Source: Bacteroidia bacterium (lineage in GTDB: Bacteria > Bacteroidota > Bacteroidia > Bacteroidales > Paludibacteraceae). Taken from it: a stretch of DNA of 64,000 nucleotides. The notes beneath the pieces are model-generated. The model worked only from the letters and a program-made list of their open reading frames with translations. It did not search any database and was not told the origin of the DNA. The position numbers were made by a program, and so were the translations under genes. Shown one piece after another: positions 1 through 8,820 of the stretch (within the stretch, counting starts at the first letter, position 1; every line of letters starts with the position of its first letter). The stretch lies in the NCBI GenBank assembly GCA_009929375.1, contig SAAO01000017.1, positions 17,832 to 81,831 on the forward strand, given 5' to 3'.

Positions 1-2
1 CT

Positions 3-68
3 ACTTACGACGACTATGTAGCAACTGATGAAGCTGTAAGAGCGTTGACAAGTAGTTTTATCCGTTGA
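3..68 (+). CDS. dxr: C-terminal fragment of probable 1-deoxy-D-xylulose-5-phosphate reductoisomerase
   Basis: The window opens inside a reading frame that ends at the TGA at 66-68; only about 21 residues are visible (TYDDYVATDEAVRAL...). The pattern D-D-x-x-x-x-D-x-x-x-R resembles, from memory, the extreme C-terminus of Dxr/IspC (DDVLSVDANAREV in E. coli). Dxr is often encoded directly upstream of rseP in Bacteroidota, and rseP lies 1.2 kb downstream here. The enzyme makes 2-C-methyl-D-erythritol 4-phosphate in the MEP isoprenoid pathway. The identification rests on a short tail plus context, so it is tentative. Confidence 0.5.
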   Translation, partial: TYDDYVATDEAVRALTSSFIR

Positions 69-89
69 TAAAAACCATTTTTATAATTA

Positions 90-1166
90 ATGAATACCAC
101 TAAAACAGAAGGAATTAACTATGCCGGATCGAAACTTAAACTTATTCCGTATATTATGGAAATGGTTTCTGAGCTTCGTGGCATTGATACTGTTTTGGAT
201 GGATTCAGCGGATCGACAAGAGTTTCGCAGGCATTGGCTTTAAACGGCTTCGAAGTAACTTCGAACGACATTTCAGACTGGTCGGAAGTTTTTGGTAATT
301 GCTATCTTAAAGCCAATCAATCTGACAGTTATTACAAATCACTGATTGAGCATTTAAATGGGCTGAACGGTTATGAAGGCTGGTTTACAACTCACTACGG
401 CGGTAGTGTCACCGACAGCAAAAAGCCTTTCAGAATTCACAACACAATGAAACTCGATGTCATACGTGAGGAAATTGATCGTTTGAATCTGAGTTTCGAA
501 GATAAATGTGTGGCATTGACATCGCTCATCCAGGCATTAGACCGCGTGGATAACACATTGGGACATTATGCTGCTTACCTTTCGAAATGGTCGGTTCGTT
601 CAGCCAAAGAAATGCAGCTAAAAGTACCTGCCATTGTGCGCAGTGGAAAAAATCACAAAGTGATAAAAGGTGATATTTTCGATACGGTGGCGCAACATAG
701 TTTCGATTTGGCTTATCTCGATCCGCCTTATGGCTCTAACAACGAAAAAATGCCGCCAAGCAGAATTCGTTACGCTGCATATTACCATTTGTGGACAACC
801 ATTATCCGGAACGACAAGCCTGAAATTTTCGGAAAGGTCAATCGTCGGTCCGACACCAGAGATGGATTATCGGCCTCAGTGTTCGAAGAGTTTAGAAAAA
901 ATAAAAATGGTGATTTTATCGCCATGGATGCTTTACGAAAGTTAATACAGCAAACAAATGCGCGCTATATTGTGTTATCGTACAGCTCGGGTGGCCGCGC
1001 CACACAAGAACAATTATTACACATAATTTCGGAGAATGCAAAGCTAATCGATGTAAAAAAAATTGATTACAGAAAAAATATAATGAGCACTCTTCGCTCA
1101 ACCAACGAATGGATTTCGAATGATGAAAAACATCAGGAATACATTTTTTTAATGGAGAAAATATAA
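90..1166 (+). CDS. D12-class DNA adenine N6-methyltransferase
   Basis: A 358-residue protein of the D12 class (Dam-like) N6-adenine methyltransferases. The AdoMet-binding motif I reads VLDGFSGSTR at residues 35-44, and the catalytic motif IV DPPY is at 211-214 in the context AYLDPPYGS. YAGSK near residue 11 matches the usual D12 N-terminal segment. It starts 21 bp after the end of the putative dxr fragment and stops 59 bp before rseP. No restriction endonuclease is visible next to it, so it may be an orphan regulatory or protective methylase, or part of a system split from its nuclease. The recognition sequence cannot be read from the protein. Confidence 0.85.
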   Translation: MNTTKTEGINYAGSKLKLIPYIMEMVSELRGIDTVLDGFSGSTRVSQALALNGFEVTSNDISDWSEVFGNCYLKANQSDSYYKSLIEHLNGLNGYEGWFTTHYGGSVTDSKKPFRIHNTMKLDVIREEIDRLNLSFEDKCVALTSLIQALDRVDNTLGHYAAYLSKWSVRSAKEMQLKVPAIVRSGKNHKVIKGDIFDTVAQHSFDLAYLDPPYGSNNEKMPPSRIRYAAYYHLWTTIIRNDKPEIFGKVNRRSDTRDGLSASVFEEFRKNKNGDFIAMDALRKLIQQTNARYIVLSYSSGGRATQEQLLHIISENAKLIDVKKIDYRKNIMSTLRSTNEWISNDEKHQEYIFLMEKI

Positions 1167-1225
1167 ACCAACAAATTAAAACAATATGGCAGGCCGGCGC
1201 TTTGCCGGAAATTTAAAACACATTT

Positions 1226-2713
1226 ATGGAAACATTTCTTATCAGAACATTACAACTGATTCTCAGTTTATCGATACTCGTTTTTTTGCACGAATTCGGT
1301 CATTTCTTCTTCGCACGTGTTTTCAAAGTGCGTGTGGATAAATTTTACATGTTCTTCAACCCGAACTTCTCGCTTGTCAGGGCAAAAAAAATAAACGGGA
1401 AATGGCAGGTACGCTTTTTTGCTAAAAACGTTCCGGCAAACGAACGTCCAAAACGCGATGCTGATGGCGACGTCATGGTCGACAGCAAAGGCAGACAGCT
1501 GGTGGAACCCATTCCGGTAGAAGAACTTGAAGATAATGACTGGCGCAAATACCCCGATAACACTGAGTGGGGAATTGGTTGGTTGCCTCTGGGTGGATAT
1601 TGCAAAATTGCAGGTATGGTCGACGAGTCGATGGATGCAGCCCAAATGAATCAGGAGCCACAGGAATGGGAATATCGTGCGAAACCCGTATGGCAACGTC
1701 TTCCCATTATTATTGGAGGCGTTTTGGTGAATTTCATCCTGGCTATGGTTATTTATTCGGCTGTGCTTTTCACATGGGGAAAAGAATATATGCCGTTCTC
1801 GAATGCGAAATACGGTTTGCATTTTTCCAAAACCATGCAGGAATATGGTTTCCGCAATGGTGACAATGTAATTTCGGTTGATGGAATTATGGTTGACCAG
1901 CGTGGCGATCTGATTGATTTAATTGTGTTCGATGGCAAACGTGAAGTGACTTTAGTTCGCGATGGTCAGGAAGTAAAAATAAATCTGCCACTGGACTTTG
2001 CAAAAAAAATCATTGCGTCGCAGGAAACTGATCTCGTAACTGTACGATTCCCGTTTGTGGTGGAAGAAGTGAGCGCAGGCAGTCCTGCCAGCGAAGCCAA
2101 CCTTCAGAAAGGCGATAGTGTAGTGGGTATAAATGGAAAAACGATGAACATTTTCCAGGACATTGCAGCTGAACTCGATGCGTCGAAAAACTCTATGATC
2201 GATCTTCAGTTTGTGCGCAATGGTCAACTTATGCAATCGCAACTTCAGATCAACGAAAACGGAAAACTGGGTGTGGCATTGCGCGATGTAAAGAATTATC
2301 TGCAAACAAAAAAAATTGAATATGGCTTTTTCGAAGCCATTCCGGCAGGTATTTCACTCGGTTGGGAAACGCTTACAGGCTACGTAAAACAGTTTAAACT
2401 TGTATTCTCGAAAGAGGGTGCATCGCAACTCGGAGGTTTCGGAAGCATTGGAAAAATGTTCCCTTCTGTATGGGACTGGCAGGTTTTTTGGTCGATGACA
2501 GCATTACTTTCTGTAATTCTGGCATTTATGAACTTCTTACCTATTCCGGCACTCGATGGCGGACACGTATTGTTCCTGCTCTACGAAATGGTAACACGTC
2601 GTAAACCCAACGAAAAATTTATGGAATACGCCCAAACAGCCGGAATGATGTTACTTTTTGCCCTGCTTATTTTTGCCAACGGAAATGATATTTTCAGAGC
2701 AATATTTAAGTAG
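1226..2713 (+). CDS. rseP: RIP metalloprotease RseP (site-2 protease)
   Basis: An inner-membrane zinc protease of 495 residues. The first membrane helix carries the HExxH motif (HEFGH, residues 22-26), and the second metal-binding site is in the ALDGG motif near residues 440-445, followed by a C-terminal hydrophobic helix. Between the membrane segments are PDZ-like stretches (YGFRNGDNVISVDG near 206, and AGSPASEANLQKGDSVVGING near 286-306). The family cleaves transmembrane anti-sigma factors and leftover signal peptides. In many Bacteroidota it follows dxr directly; here a methylase gene separates the two. A small inverted repeat (CCGGC/GCCGG, 1194-1208) precedes the start. Confidence 0.95.
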   Translation: METFLIRTLQLILSLSILVFLHEFGHFFFARVFKVRVDKFYMFFNPNFSLVRAKKINGKWQVRFFAKNVPANERPKRDADGDVMVDSKGRQLVEPIPVEELEDNDWRKYPDNTEWGIGWLPLGGYCKIAGMVDESMDAAQMNQEPQEWEYRAKPVWQRLPIIIGGVLVNFILAMVIYSAVLFTWGKEYMPFSNAKYGLHFSKTMQEYGFRNGDNVISVDGIMVDQRGDLIDLIVFDGKREVTLVRDGQEVKINLPLDFAKKIIASQETDLVTVRFPFVVEEVSAGSPASEANLQKGDSVVGINGKTMNIFQDIAAELDASKNSMIDLQFVRNGQLMQSQLQINENGKLGVALRDVKNYLQTKKIEYGFFEAIPAGISLGWETLTGYVKQFKLVFSKEGASQLGGFGSIGKMFPSVWDWQVFWSMTALLSVILAFMNFLPIPALDGGHVLFLLYEMVTRRKPNEKFMEYAQTAGMMLLFALLIFANGNDIFRAIFK

Positions 2714-2785
2714 TTGATAATGGACAATGGACAATTTTATCATTTACCATTTACTATTTATTAGTATCGTCTCTGAAAACAAAAC

Positions 2786-2834
2786 CAATTGACCGATTAA
2801 CTGATCAACTGATTGACTAATTAACTGATCAACA
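2786..2834. repeat. Short degenerate tandem repeat (GATTAACTGATCAACT-like)
   Basis: About 50 bp built from degenerate 10-11 bp units such as 'gattaactgatcaact', lying in the gap between rseP and the ArsC-like gene. It is immediately followed by 'gaaactt/gaaactc' units. No coding potential is seen. Confidence 0.55.
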
Positions 2835-2863
2835 CAAAACTCTGAAACTTGAAACTCAAAAAC

Positions 2864-3220
2864 ATGAAACCCAAAATACTCTGTTATCCCAAATGCGGCA
2901 CCTGCCAAAAAGCAGAAAAATGGCTGAAATCGCATAATATTGAGTACAGCTATCGTCCGATAAGGGAGGAAAATCCAACTTCGGCTGAACTTACAGAATG
3001 GATTGCCAAAAGTGGTTTGCCTGTTGCAAAATTCTTCAACACAAGCGGATTGCTGTACAAAGAAAATAACATGAAAGAGAAAGTGAAAACGCTTTCACAG
3101 GCTGAGCTGATTGACATTCTGGCAAGTAATGGCATGATGGTAAAACGTCCGGTTTTACTCATTGGCGAAAAAGTTCTGCTGGGTTTTAAAGAAGACGAGT
3201 GGGCAAAAGAACTTCTCTGA
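2864..3220 (+). CDS. ArsC/Spx/MgsR-family thioredoxin-fold protein
   Basis: A 118-residue protein starting MKPKILCYPKCGTCQKAEKW. The CxxC motif (CGTC) follows the first beta strand as in the ArsC/Spx/YffB family, and the later motif VKRPVLLIGEKVLLGF is the family's conserved R-P segment. ArsC members reduce arsenate; Spx members bind RNA polymerase; many of this size are uncharacterised. No arsenic genes are nearby, so arsenate reduction is not implied. The ATG at 2864 is preferred over an in-frame TTG at 2849 because the strand-forming start then matches family length. It sits just upstream of the menaquinone genes, with 19 bp to the next start. Confidence 0.8.
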   Translation: MKPKILCYPKCGTCQKAEKWLKSHNIEYSYRPIREENPTSAELTEWIAKSGLPVAKFFNTSGLLYKENNMKEKVKTLSQAELIDILASNGMMVKRPVLLIGEKVLLGFKEDEWAKELL

Positions 3221-3239
3221 AAAAACCGAACGAAAACTC

Positions 3240-3647
3240 ATGATGACCATTGACCAGATAAACGAAATTTGCAAAAACACATTGATGGAACATTTGCAAA
3301 TTATATTTACCGAAGTATCGGAAGGGCGACTTGTGGCCACTATGCCTGTTGACGAGCGCACTTTTCAGCCTATGAAACGCCTGCATGGTGGCGCAACCAT
3401 GGCACTGGCCGAATCGGTTGGAAGTGCAGGTTCGATGACGCTTGTCGATCCGCAGCATTATGCGGTGCTTGGTGTCGAAATCAGCGGAAGTCATGTGGGC
3501 ACAACACGCGAAAAAGAGGTTTTTGGTATTGGAACGCTTGTGCATCACGGAAAAACGCAGCATGTATGGGAAATAAGGGTGGAAGACAAAAACGGAAAAC
3601 TCATTTCGCTTTGTCGCCTCACGAACCGTATTGTAGCAATAAAATAA
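3240..3647 (+). CDS. menI: Hotdog-fold acyl-CoA thioesterase, probable 1,4-dihydroxy-2-naphthoyl-CoA hydrolase
   Basis: A 135-residue hotdog thioesterase of the YdiI/EntH/PaaI type. The signature MKRLHGGATMALAESVGS contains the conserved H-G-G and the catalytic acidic residue on the central helix. Its stop codon overlaps the menF start (TAATG at 3645-3649), which suggests translational coupling and ties it to menaquinone synthesis, where this family hydrolyses DHNA-CoA between MenB and MenA. The ATG at 3240 is preferred; upstream in-frame starts would extend into the ArsC-like gene. Family membership is clear; the exact substrate is inferred from context. Confidence 0.8.
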   Translation: MMTIDQINEICKNTLMEHLQIIFTEVSEGRLVATMPVDERTFQPMKRLHGGATMALAESVGSAGSMTLVDPQHYAVLGVEISGSHVGTTREKEVFGIGTLVHHGKTQHVWEIRVEDKNGKLISLCRLTNRIVAIK

Positions 3648-4825
3648 TGACGAAACGAATAGCTTTCGGAGCTATGAACAACGAAAAAAACGAAAATACA
3701 CTTATCCAACTTCAAAAGCTGCTTTTAGATAAAAACACGCCTTTTGTGTCGTATCGTTTACCCGGCGAAGAAGAAATCATCACACAAATTCAGTACAAAT
3801 CATTGCCCGTGGAGATTGATTTTACGGTATTCGATTATTCTCAATCCGGATTTATTCTGTCGCCATTCAGTGTATCAGAGAACTCAAAAAGCTGGTTTCT
3901 GAAGCCTGATGTTGTTATTAAAGACAATTCCATTCCTGAAAATTTAGCTAAGGAAATAACTGATAATTCAGAATTTATATCAAAAAACACGGCAAACCTC
4001 AATCTACAGACGACTTCAGAAAATGAATTTTGCAACTATGTAAATGCTGCTATTGAAGACATTAAAGCCGAAAAGTTCAGAAAAGTTGTTTTATCCAAAG
4101 TCCGGAAACAGGAAAATCCGGCTGATTTCAGCGCTGCTGCATTTTTTCACACGCTTTGCAAAAAATATCCGCATGCTATGGTTTATTTATTGCAAATGCC
4201 CGGAGCAGGTTGCTGGATGGGAGCTACTCCCGAACCACTCATTCAGGTGAATGGTGCACAGGTACGCACCATATCGCTGGCCGGAACACTGATTGCGACC
4301 GACAAAGCTGTTGAAGCATATACCTGGAGTCAGAAAGAAATTGAAGAACAGGGGATTGTAACCGATTATATAGAAAAATCGTTGCGCGAATCTGGTTTCA
4401 CGAACATTACAAAAAAAGGACCGGCTAATCATCAGGCAGCCAATCTTATTCATTTAAAAACCGAATTCAGCTTCGACACTGGAAAGGAAACACGCACAGG
4501 CGAAATTCTGAAAATGCTGCATCCGACACCTTCAGTGGGTGGACTGCCCAAAGCTGAAGCGCATAGCTTTATTTCCACTCACGAAAAACACGACCGAACC
4601 TATTATACCGGTTTCCTCGGACCTGTAAATGTGGGTGCAAAAACTGATATTTTTGTCAATCTTCGCTGTCTGCAACTATTCGGAAACGAATTTGTTCTAT
4701 ACAGCGGAGCAGGTATTACAGCCTCGTCGGTAGCACAAAGCGAATGGATAGAAACAGACAACAAAATGCTGACCATGCTGAATGCAATGCGGACTTCAAA
4801 ACCCCTAACCCCTAAAGGGGAATAA
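3647..4825 (+). CDS. menF: Isochorismate synthase MenF
   Basis: A 392-residue chorismate-utilising enzyme that converts chorismate to isochorismate, the committed step to menaquinone. Visible family landmarks are KVVLSKVRK, the GCWMGATPEPLI segment, the RTISLAGT motif, the HPTPSVGGLPK motif and YTGFLGPVN near the C-terminus, with the final YSGAGITASS helix. The start at 3647 overlaps the preceding stop by one base; an alternative ATG is at 3674. The last residues (KPLTPKGE) are encoded by a CCCCTAA-type sequence with a CCCCTAAAGGGG palindrome that looks like an intergenic repeat read into the gene. Confidence 0.92.
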   Translation: MTKRIAFGAMNNEKNENTLIQLQKLLLDKNTPFVSYRLPGEEEIITQIQYKSLPVEIDFTVFDYSQSGFILSPFSVSENSKSWFLKPDVVIKDNSIPENLAKEITDNSEFISKNTANLNLQTTSENEFCNYVNAAIEDIKAEKFRKVVLSKVRKQENPADFSAAAFFHTLCKKYPHAMVYLLQMPGAGCWMGATPEPLIQVNGAQVRTISLAGTLIATDKAVEAYTWSQKEIEEQGIVTDYIEKSLRESGFTNITKKGPANHQAANLIHLKTEFSFDTGKETRTGEILKMLHPTPSVGGLPKAEAHSFISTHEKHDRTYYTGFLGPVNVGAKTDIFVNLRCLQLFGNEFVLYSGAGITASSVAQSEWIETDNKMLTMLNAMRTSKPLTPKGE

Positions 4826-4838
4826 TATAATAATACCG

Positions 4839-4855
4839 AAAATTTTCGGGATAAA
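4839..4855. other. Short palindrome between menF and menD
   Basis: The sequence ACCGAAAATTTTCGGG contains a perfect 14-bp palindrome (CCGAAAATTTTCGG) in the 44-bp menF-menD gap. It could be a weak terminator, an RNA processing hairpin or an operator; the sequence alone does not decide. Confidence 0.4.
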
Positions 4856-4869
4856 TTGAGAATAGAAAT

Positions 4870-6561
4870 ATGCCACACTTCCGACAGGGAATTAAAAATA
4901 TTGCAGAAATCTGTGTCCGTCAGGGTATAGAAAAAGTTGTCATTTCGCCGGGATCGCGCAATGCTCCGCTTATTTTTGCTTTTACAGCTCAACCCGAAAT
5001 TGAATGTTTGAGCATTGCCGACGAACGTTCAGCCGCCTATTTTGCATTAGGAATGGCTCAGCAAAGCGGAAAAGCTGTGGCGCTTGTGTGTACATCGGGC
5101 ACTGCAGTACTGAATTACGCCCCTGCCATTGCTGAAGCTTATTACCAGAATATTCCGCTGATTGTGATTACCGCCGACCGTCCTGCTGAAATGATTGATC
5201 AGGCAGATGGGCAAACGCTTCGTCAGCACAACATTTTTGCAAATTACATAAAATCGGCTTTCGAGCTTCCTGTTGAAACAACTCTGGAAGCCGATTTGCA
5301 GTTTTCCGATCGTCAGGTTTCGCAGGCCATCGATACCGCTTTGTCGTATCCGGAAGGTCCGGTACAAATCAATGTACCCCTGCGTGAACCTATTTACAGT
5401 GCTATTCCGGAGCATCATTCCAATCCGAAAATTGTAAAAACATTGCCTGCTTTACCCTCAGTAAACAGCGAAAGTTTGAAAGTGCTTGAGGAAAAATGGA
5501 CCGGTTTCCGTCGTAAAATGATCGTGTTCGGGGTTTTTCCAAAAAACGAATGTCTCAACGATTTGGCCAATCGCTTAGCAGCACAACCCGACGTGGTGGT
5601 CATTGCTGAAAATTTGTCGAACGTAACGGGAAATAACATCATTACACAACCGGAATCGCTTTTTTCACGTATCAATTCTCTTGAAAACAAATTGGAATTT
5701 GCTCCTGATTTATTGATTACCATTGGTCATTCAGTGATTTGCAAGCAGCTGAAAATTTTCCTGCGCACACATCAACCTGCCGAACAATGGCAGCTGGAAT
5801 CGTCGATGCCTTATGTAGATACCTACAAAAGTCTGACAACAGTTATTCCCGGATTTGCCACTGACACTTTAAATAAAATGCCTTTGGGAACAACCGAGAG
5901 TAATTTTTCCGGCAAATATAATTCTGAATATCAACAAATAAAATTGCTTCATAACAAATTCGTCAACCCGGCAGGATCAGATAGTCCGCTCTCAGACATG
6001 AATGTGGTTATGGAACTTTTGGCACAAACTCCACAGGGCAGTACGCTTCATTTGGCCAATAGTACTTCAGTGCGCTGGACACAACTCTTCCCTGCCCGCC
6101 CCGACCTGACCTACATTTGCAATCGAGGCACTTCGGGAATTGATGGAAGTCTCTCCACAGCAGTGGGTTATGCTTACAGTTCAAAACAACCCACTGTTTT
6201 TCTGAGCGGTGATGTTTCGTTTATTTATGATTCAAACGGACTTTGGAACAATTATATTGGTACAAATCTGAAAATCATTGTCATGAACAACAATGGAGGA
6301 AATATTTTCAGGTTTATTGGCGATAAAGAATTGATGAAAAACAGTCTGGAATTTTTCACTACACCACATCAGGTAAAAATTAAATCGCTCGTGGAAGCTT
6401 TCGGACTGAACTATATGAGTTGTGACAAAGTCGAAAATCTGAACGAAAGTATTTCCAAATTACTCAACGAACAGAATGCATGCGTTTTGGAAGTATTTAC
6501 CGACAGTGATTTAAACACAGAGAATTATAGTGGATATTTTAAGAACATCAGAAACTCCTGA
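4870..6561 (+). CDS. menD: 2-succinyl-5-enolpyruvyl-6-hydroxy-3-cyclohexene-1-carboxylate synthase MenD
   Basis: A 563-residue thiamine diphosphate enzyme that joins isochorismate and 2-oxoglutarate to form SEPHCHC. The N-terminal pyrimidine-binding domain shows VVISPGSRNAPL and the conserved glutamate context ADERSAAYFALG; CTSGTAVLNYAPAIAEA follows. The C-terminal cofactor-binding motif GDVSFIYDSNGLWNN (GDx-SFxxDxNGL, near residue 447) is intact. It lies 44 bp downstream of menF and on the same strand as the rest of the cluster. Length and motifs are typical, so this is a confident call. Confidence 0.97.
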   Translation: MPHFRQGIKNIAEICVRQGIEKVVISPGSRNAPLIFAFTAQPEIECLSIADERSAAYFALGMAQQSGKAVALVCTSGTAVLNYAPAIAEAYYQNIPLIVITADRPAEMIDQADGQTLRQHNIFANYIKSAFELPVETTLEADLQFSDRQVSQAIDTALSYPEGPVQINVPLREPIYSAIPEHHSNPKIVKTLPALPSVNSESLKVLEEKWTGFRRKMIVFGVFPKNECLNDLANRLAAQPDVVVIAENLSNVTGNNIITQPESLFSRINSLENKLEFAPDLLITIGHSVICKQLKIFLRTHQPAEQWQLESSMPYVDTYKSLTTVIPGFATDTLNKMPLGTTESNFSGKYNSEYQQIKLLHNKFVNPAGSDSPLSDMNVVMELLAQTPQGSTLHLANSTSVRWTQLFPARPDLTYICNRGTSGIDGSLSTAVGYAYSSKQPTVFLSGDVSFIYDSNGLWNNYIGTNLKIIVMNNNGGNIFRFIGDKELMKNSLEFFTTPHQVKIKSLVEAFGLNYMSCDKVENLNESISKLLNEQNACVLEVFTDSDLNTENYSGYFKNIRNS

Positions 6562-6661
6562 GCTTCTGAAAAAGTGACACATATCTTTTAAAATTTAAAA
6601 ACTAACATTACAAACTACTTTTTAGTCCCTTCCAGGGATTAAAGTAAATATCAATATAAAT

Positions 6662-7477
6662 ATGAGAAACTGGACAACCATTAAAGAATTCGAAGAAATA
6701 AAATTCGAATATTTCGAAGGAATTGCAAAAATCACCATCAATCGTCCGCGTTACCGCAACGCATTTACGCCCGATACCATTAAAGAGATTATTCAGGCTA
6801 TGGTGTATTGCCGCGAAAGTCAGGACATTGGCACCGTCATTCTTACCGGTGAAGGCGACAAAGCATTTTGTGCCGGTGGCGATCAAAATGTAAAAAACAT
6901 TGCCGGTTATATTGGAAAAGATGGCGTTCCGCGCCTGAATGTGCTCGACCTTCAAAAAATGATTCGTTCGCTGCCAAAACCTGTTGTGGCCATGGTTAAC
7001 GGTTATGCTATTGGTGGCGGACATGTATTGCATGTAGTTTGCGACCTTTCTATTGCTTCTGAAAATGCCATTTTCGGACAAACCGGTCCAAAAGTGGGAA
7101 GCTTTGATGCCGGTTTTGGCTCATCGTATCTGGCGCGCATCGTGGGTCAGAAAAAAGCACGTGAAATCTGGTTCCTCTGCAAACAATATTCAGCTGCCGA
7201 AGCTCTGGAAATGGGACTTGTAAACACTGTAGTACCTTTCGATCAACTCGAAGACGAAACAGTAGCCTGGTGTAAAAAAATGATGGAACACAGTCCGCTT
7301 GCACTTCGTATGATTAAAATGGGATTAAATGCCGAAATGGACGGAATGGCTGGTATTCAAGAACTTGCCGGAAACGCAACTATGCTGTATTACATGACCG
7401 AAGAAGCGCACGAAGGTAAAAATGCATTTCTGCAAAAACGCAAACCGGATTTTGGAAAATTTCCGAAATTACCGTAA
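6662..7477 (+). CDS. menB: 1,4-dihydroxy-2-naphthoyl-CoA synthase MenB
   Basis: A 271-residue crotonase-fold enzyme that closes the second naphthoquinone ring from o-succinylbenzoyl-CoA. Landmarks are [12 protein letters not shown], the oxyanion-hole segment [21 protein letters not shown], and [19 protein letters not shown] typical of MenB rather than generic enoyl-CoA hydratases. The gene starts 100 bp after menD and is followed by a 346-bp gap before menA, so an internal promoter for menA onward is possible. Confidence 0.96.
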   Translation: MRNWTTIKEFEEIKFEYFEGIAKITINRPRYRNAFTPDTIKEIIQAMVYCRESQDIGTVILTGEGDKAFCAGGDQNVKNIAGYIGKDGVPRLNVLDLQKMIRSLPKPVVAMVNGYAIGGGHVLHVVCDLSIASENAIFGQTGPKVGSFDAGFGSSYLARIVGQKKAREIWFLCKQYSAAEALEMGLVNTVVPFDQLEDETVAWCKKMMEHSPLALRMIKMGLNAEMDGMAGIQELAGNATMLYYMTEEAHEGKNAFLQKRKPDFGKFPKLP

Positions 7478-7823
7478 TTTATAACCACTAAGGCACTAAG
7501 TACAGCAAGAAACACTGAGGAAATAAATTGGAAACAAGCAAAAAATTAGTGATTTAAAGTATTCTAAGTTCGATGAGATATTAAATGATATGTTTCTAAC
7601 ACAATAGAACACTTAGAAATTATTTAAGAAAAAAAACTTAGTTCACATAGTAAAAGTATCTGTCGATACTTTTATCGCTCTGAAATTATCCCGTTATTCG
7701 GGATAATACTATGTGTTCTTAGTCTTTTCTGTTGTTTTCAAAACTACTGTGTTCTATGTGGTGAAAACATATCAATAATAATTATCGATTACTTATGTAG
7801 CTTAGATGTAAATTTTATTTCTT
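7478..7823. other. menB-menA intergenic region with Y-shaped nested palindrome
   Basis: This 346-bp gap has no supported gene. Its centre (7644-7715) holds a nested inverted-repeat structure. The outer stem is CACATAGTA (7644-7652) with TACTATGTG (7707-7715). Inside are two hairpins: AAAAGTATC/GATACTTTT (7652-7673, loop TGTC) and ATTATCCCG/CGGGATAAT (7685-7707). Together they would fold as a three-way junction in RNA or a cruciform in DNA. The first bases (ccactaaggcactaag) look like a dispersed intergenic repeat seen in other Bacteroidota. Confidence 0.6.
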
Positions 7824-8720
7824 ATGATTAATCCCTGGATACAAGCATTTCGTTTAAAGACTTTACCGCTGGCACTGTCGAACACCATTATGGGTTCGGC
7901 ACTGGCAGTGTTGGATGGAGGCTTTCGCTGGTCGGTTTTTGTATTGGCAGCGTTGACCACCGTATTTCTTCAGATTATTTCGAACATGGCCAACGACTAT
8001 GGCGATTTTGTAAACGGAAAAGATACAGCTGAACGAATTGGTCCGAAACGCATGGTTCAGTCCGGCGAAATATCTGCCAAAGCTATGCTGCGTGGCATAA
8101 TCATTCTGGGCGTGCTTACCGCCTTTACAGGACTTGCACTTATTCTTGTAGGAACAGCCGGTATCGACATTACTAACATACTGATTTTTGCTGTTTTGGG
8201 AATTGCGTCTATTGTAGCTGCACTGAAGTACACAGTGGGCAAAAATCCTTACGGTTATCGCGGTTTGGGCGACATTTTTGTTTTTGTGTTTTTCGGACTG
8301 GTAGGCGTCATGGGCACTTACTTCCTGCACACACAAACTTTGAGTTGGGAAATAATACTTCCCGCTTCGGCCATTGGTTTGCTGAGTACTGCCGTGCTGA
8401 ACATGAACAACATGCGTGACTACGAAGCCGACAAAAACGCAGGTAAACAAACCATTGTGGTAAAAATGGGAATACCGAAAGCCCGTATTTATCATCTTGT
8501 TCTTATTTCGGGAGCTTTTACAGCGCTTGGAATTTTCGGAATTATACGTTTCGAAAGCATTTGGCAATGGCTGTTTTTGCTCAGCACGCCATTGTTTGCT
8601 GTGAATCTGAAAAAGGTTTTTACATTTAATCAGGGTAAAGAATTGTTTCCCGAACTCGCACGCGTATCGATGGGAACTTTGATTTTTACGCTATTGTTTC
8701 TGATTGGAATTTTATTGTAA
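7824..8720 (+). CDS. menA: 1,4-dihydroxy-2-naphthoate polyprenyltransferase MenA
   Basis: A 298-residue UbiA-superfamily integral membrane prenyltransferase that attaches the isoprenoid chain to DHNA. The first Asp-rich motif is NMANDYGDFVNGKD (about residues 54-67), followed by RMVQSGEIS. The second Asp-rich region is NMNNMRDYEADKNAGKQT. Several hydrophobic helices run through the protein. It is placed between menB and menC, all on the plus strand. The ATG at 7824 gives the usual N-terminus (MINPWIQAFRLKTLPLAL). Confidence 0.96.
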   Translation: MINPWIQAFRLKTLPLALSNTIMGSALAVLDGGFRWSVFVLAALTTVFLQIISNMANDYGDFVNGKDTAERIGPKRMVQSGEISAKAMLRGIIILGVLTAFTGLALILVGTAGIDITNILIFAVLGIASIVAALKYTVGKNPYGYRGLGDIFVFVFFGLVGVMGTYFLHTQTLSWEIILPASAIGLLSTAVLNMNNMRDYEADKNAGKQTIVVKMGIPKARIYHLVLISGAFTALGIFGIIRFESIWQWLFLLSTPLFAVNLKKVFTFNQGKELFPELARVSMGTLIFTLLFLIGILL

Positions 8721-8775
8721 TACTGTTGAAAAGGTAAGTCGAACATAATCAGTATCAGATCATTTTCTGCATTCA

Positions 8776-8812
8776 ACTTTCAAATTTTCAAATCTTCAAA
8801 TTTTCAAATTCT
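8776..8812. repeat. Tandem CAAATTTT-type short repeat upstream of menC
   Basis: A run of degenerate 'caaattttcaaatctt' units fills the last part of the menA-menC gap and ends about 9 bp before the menC start. It resembles the short tandem runs at 2786-2860 and 22608-22660. Confidence 0.55.
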
Positions 8813-8820
8813 AATGAATA

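Noticed and set aside
1268..1822. 184-codon minus-strand frame opposite rseP
   Set aside because: It mirrors the rseP coding sequence, which has HExxH and LDG motifs and correct length.
2864..3220. Arsenate reductase function for the ArsC-like protein
   Set aside because: No ars regulator or transporter is nearby and the family includes non-arsenate members; only the fold family is claimed.
7863..8567. 234-codon minus-strand frame opposite menA
   Set aside because: It lies entirely within menA, is rich in Cys/His/Asn mirror residues and has no family features; menA has clear catalytic motifs.
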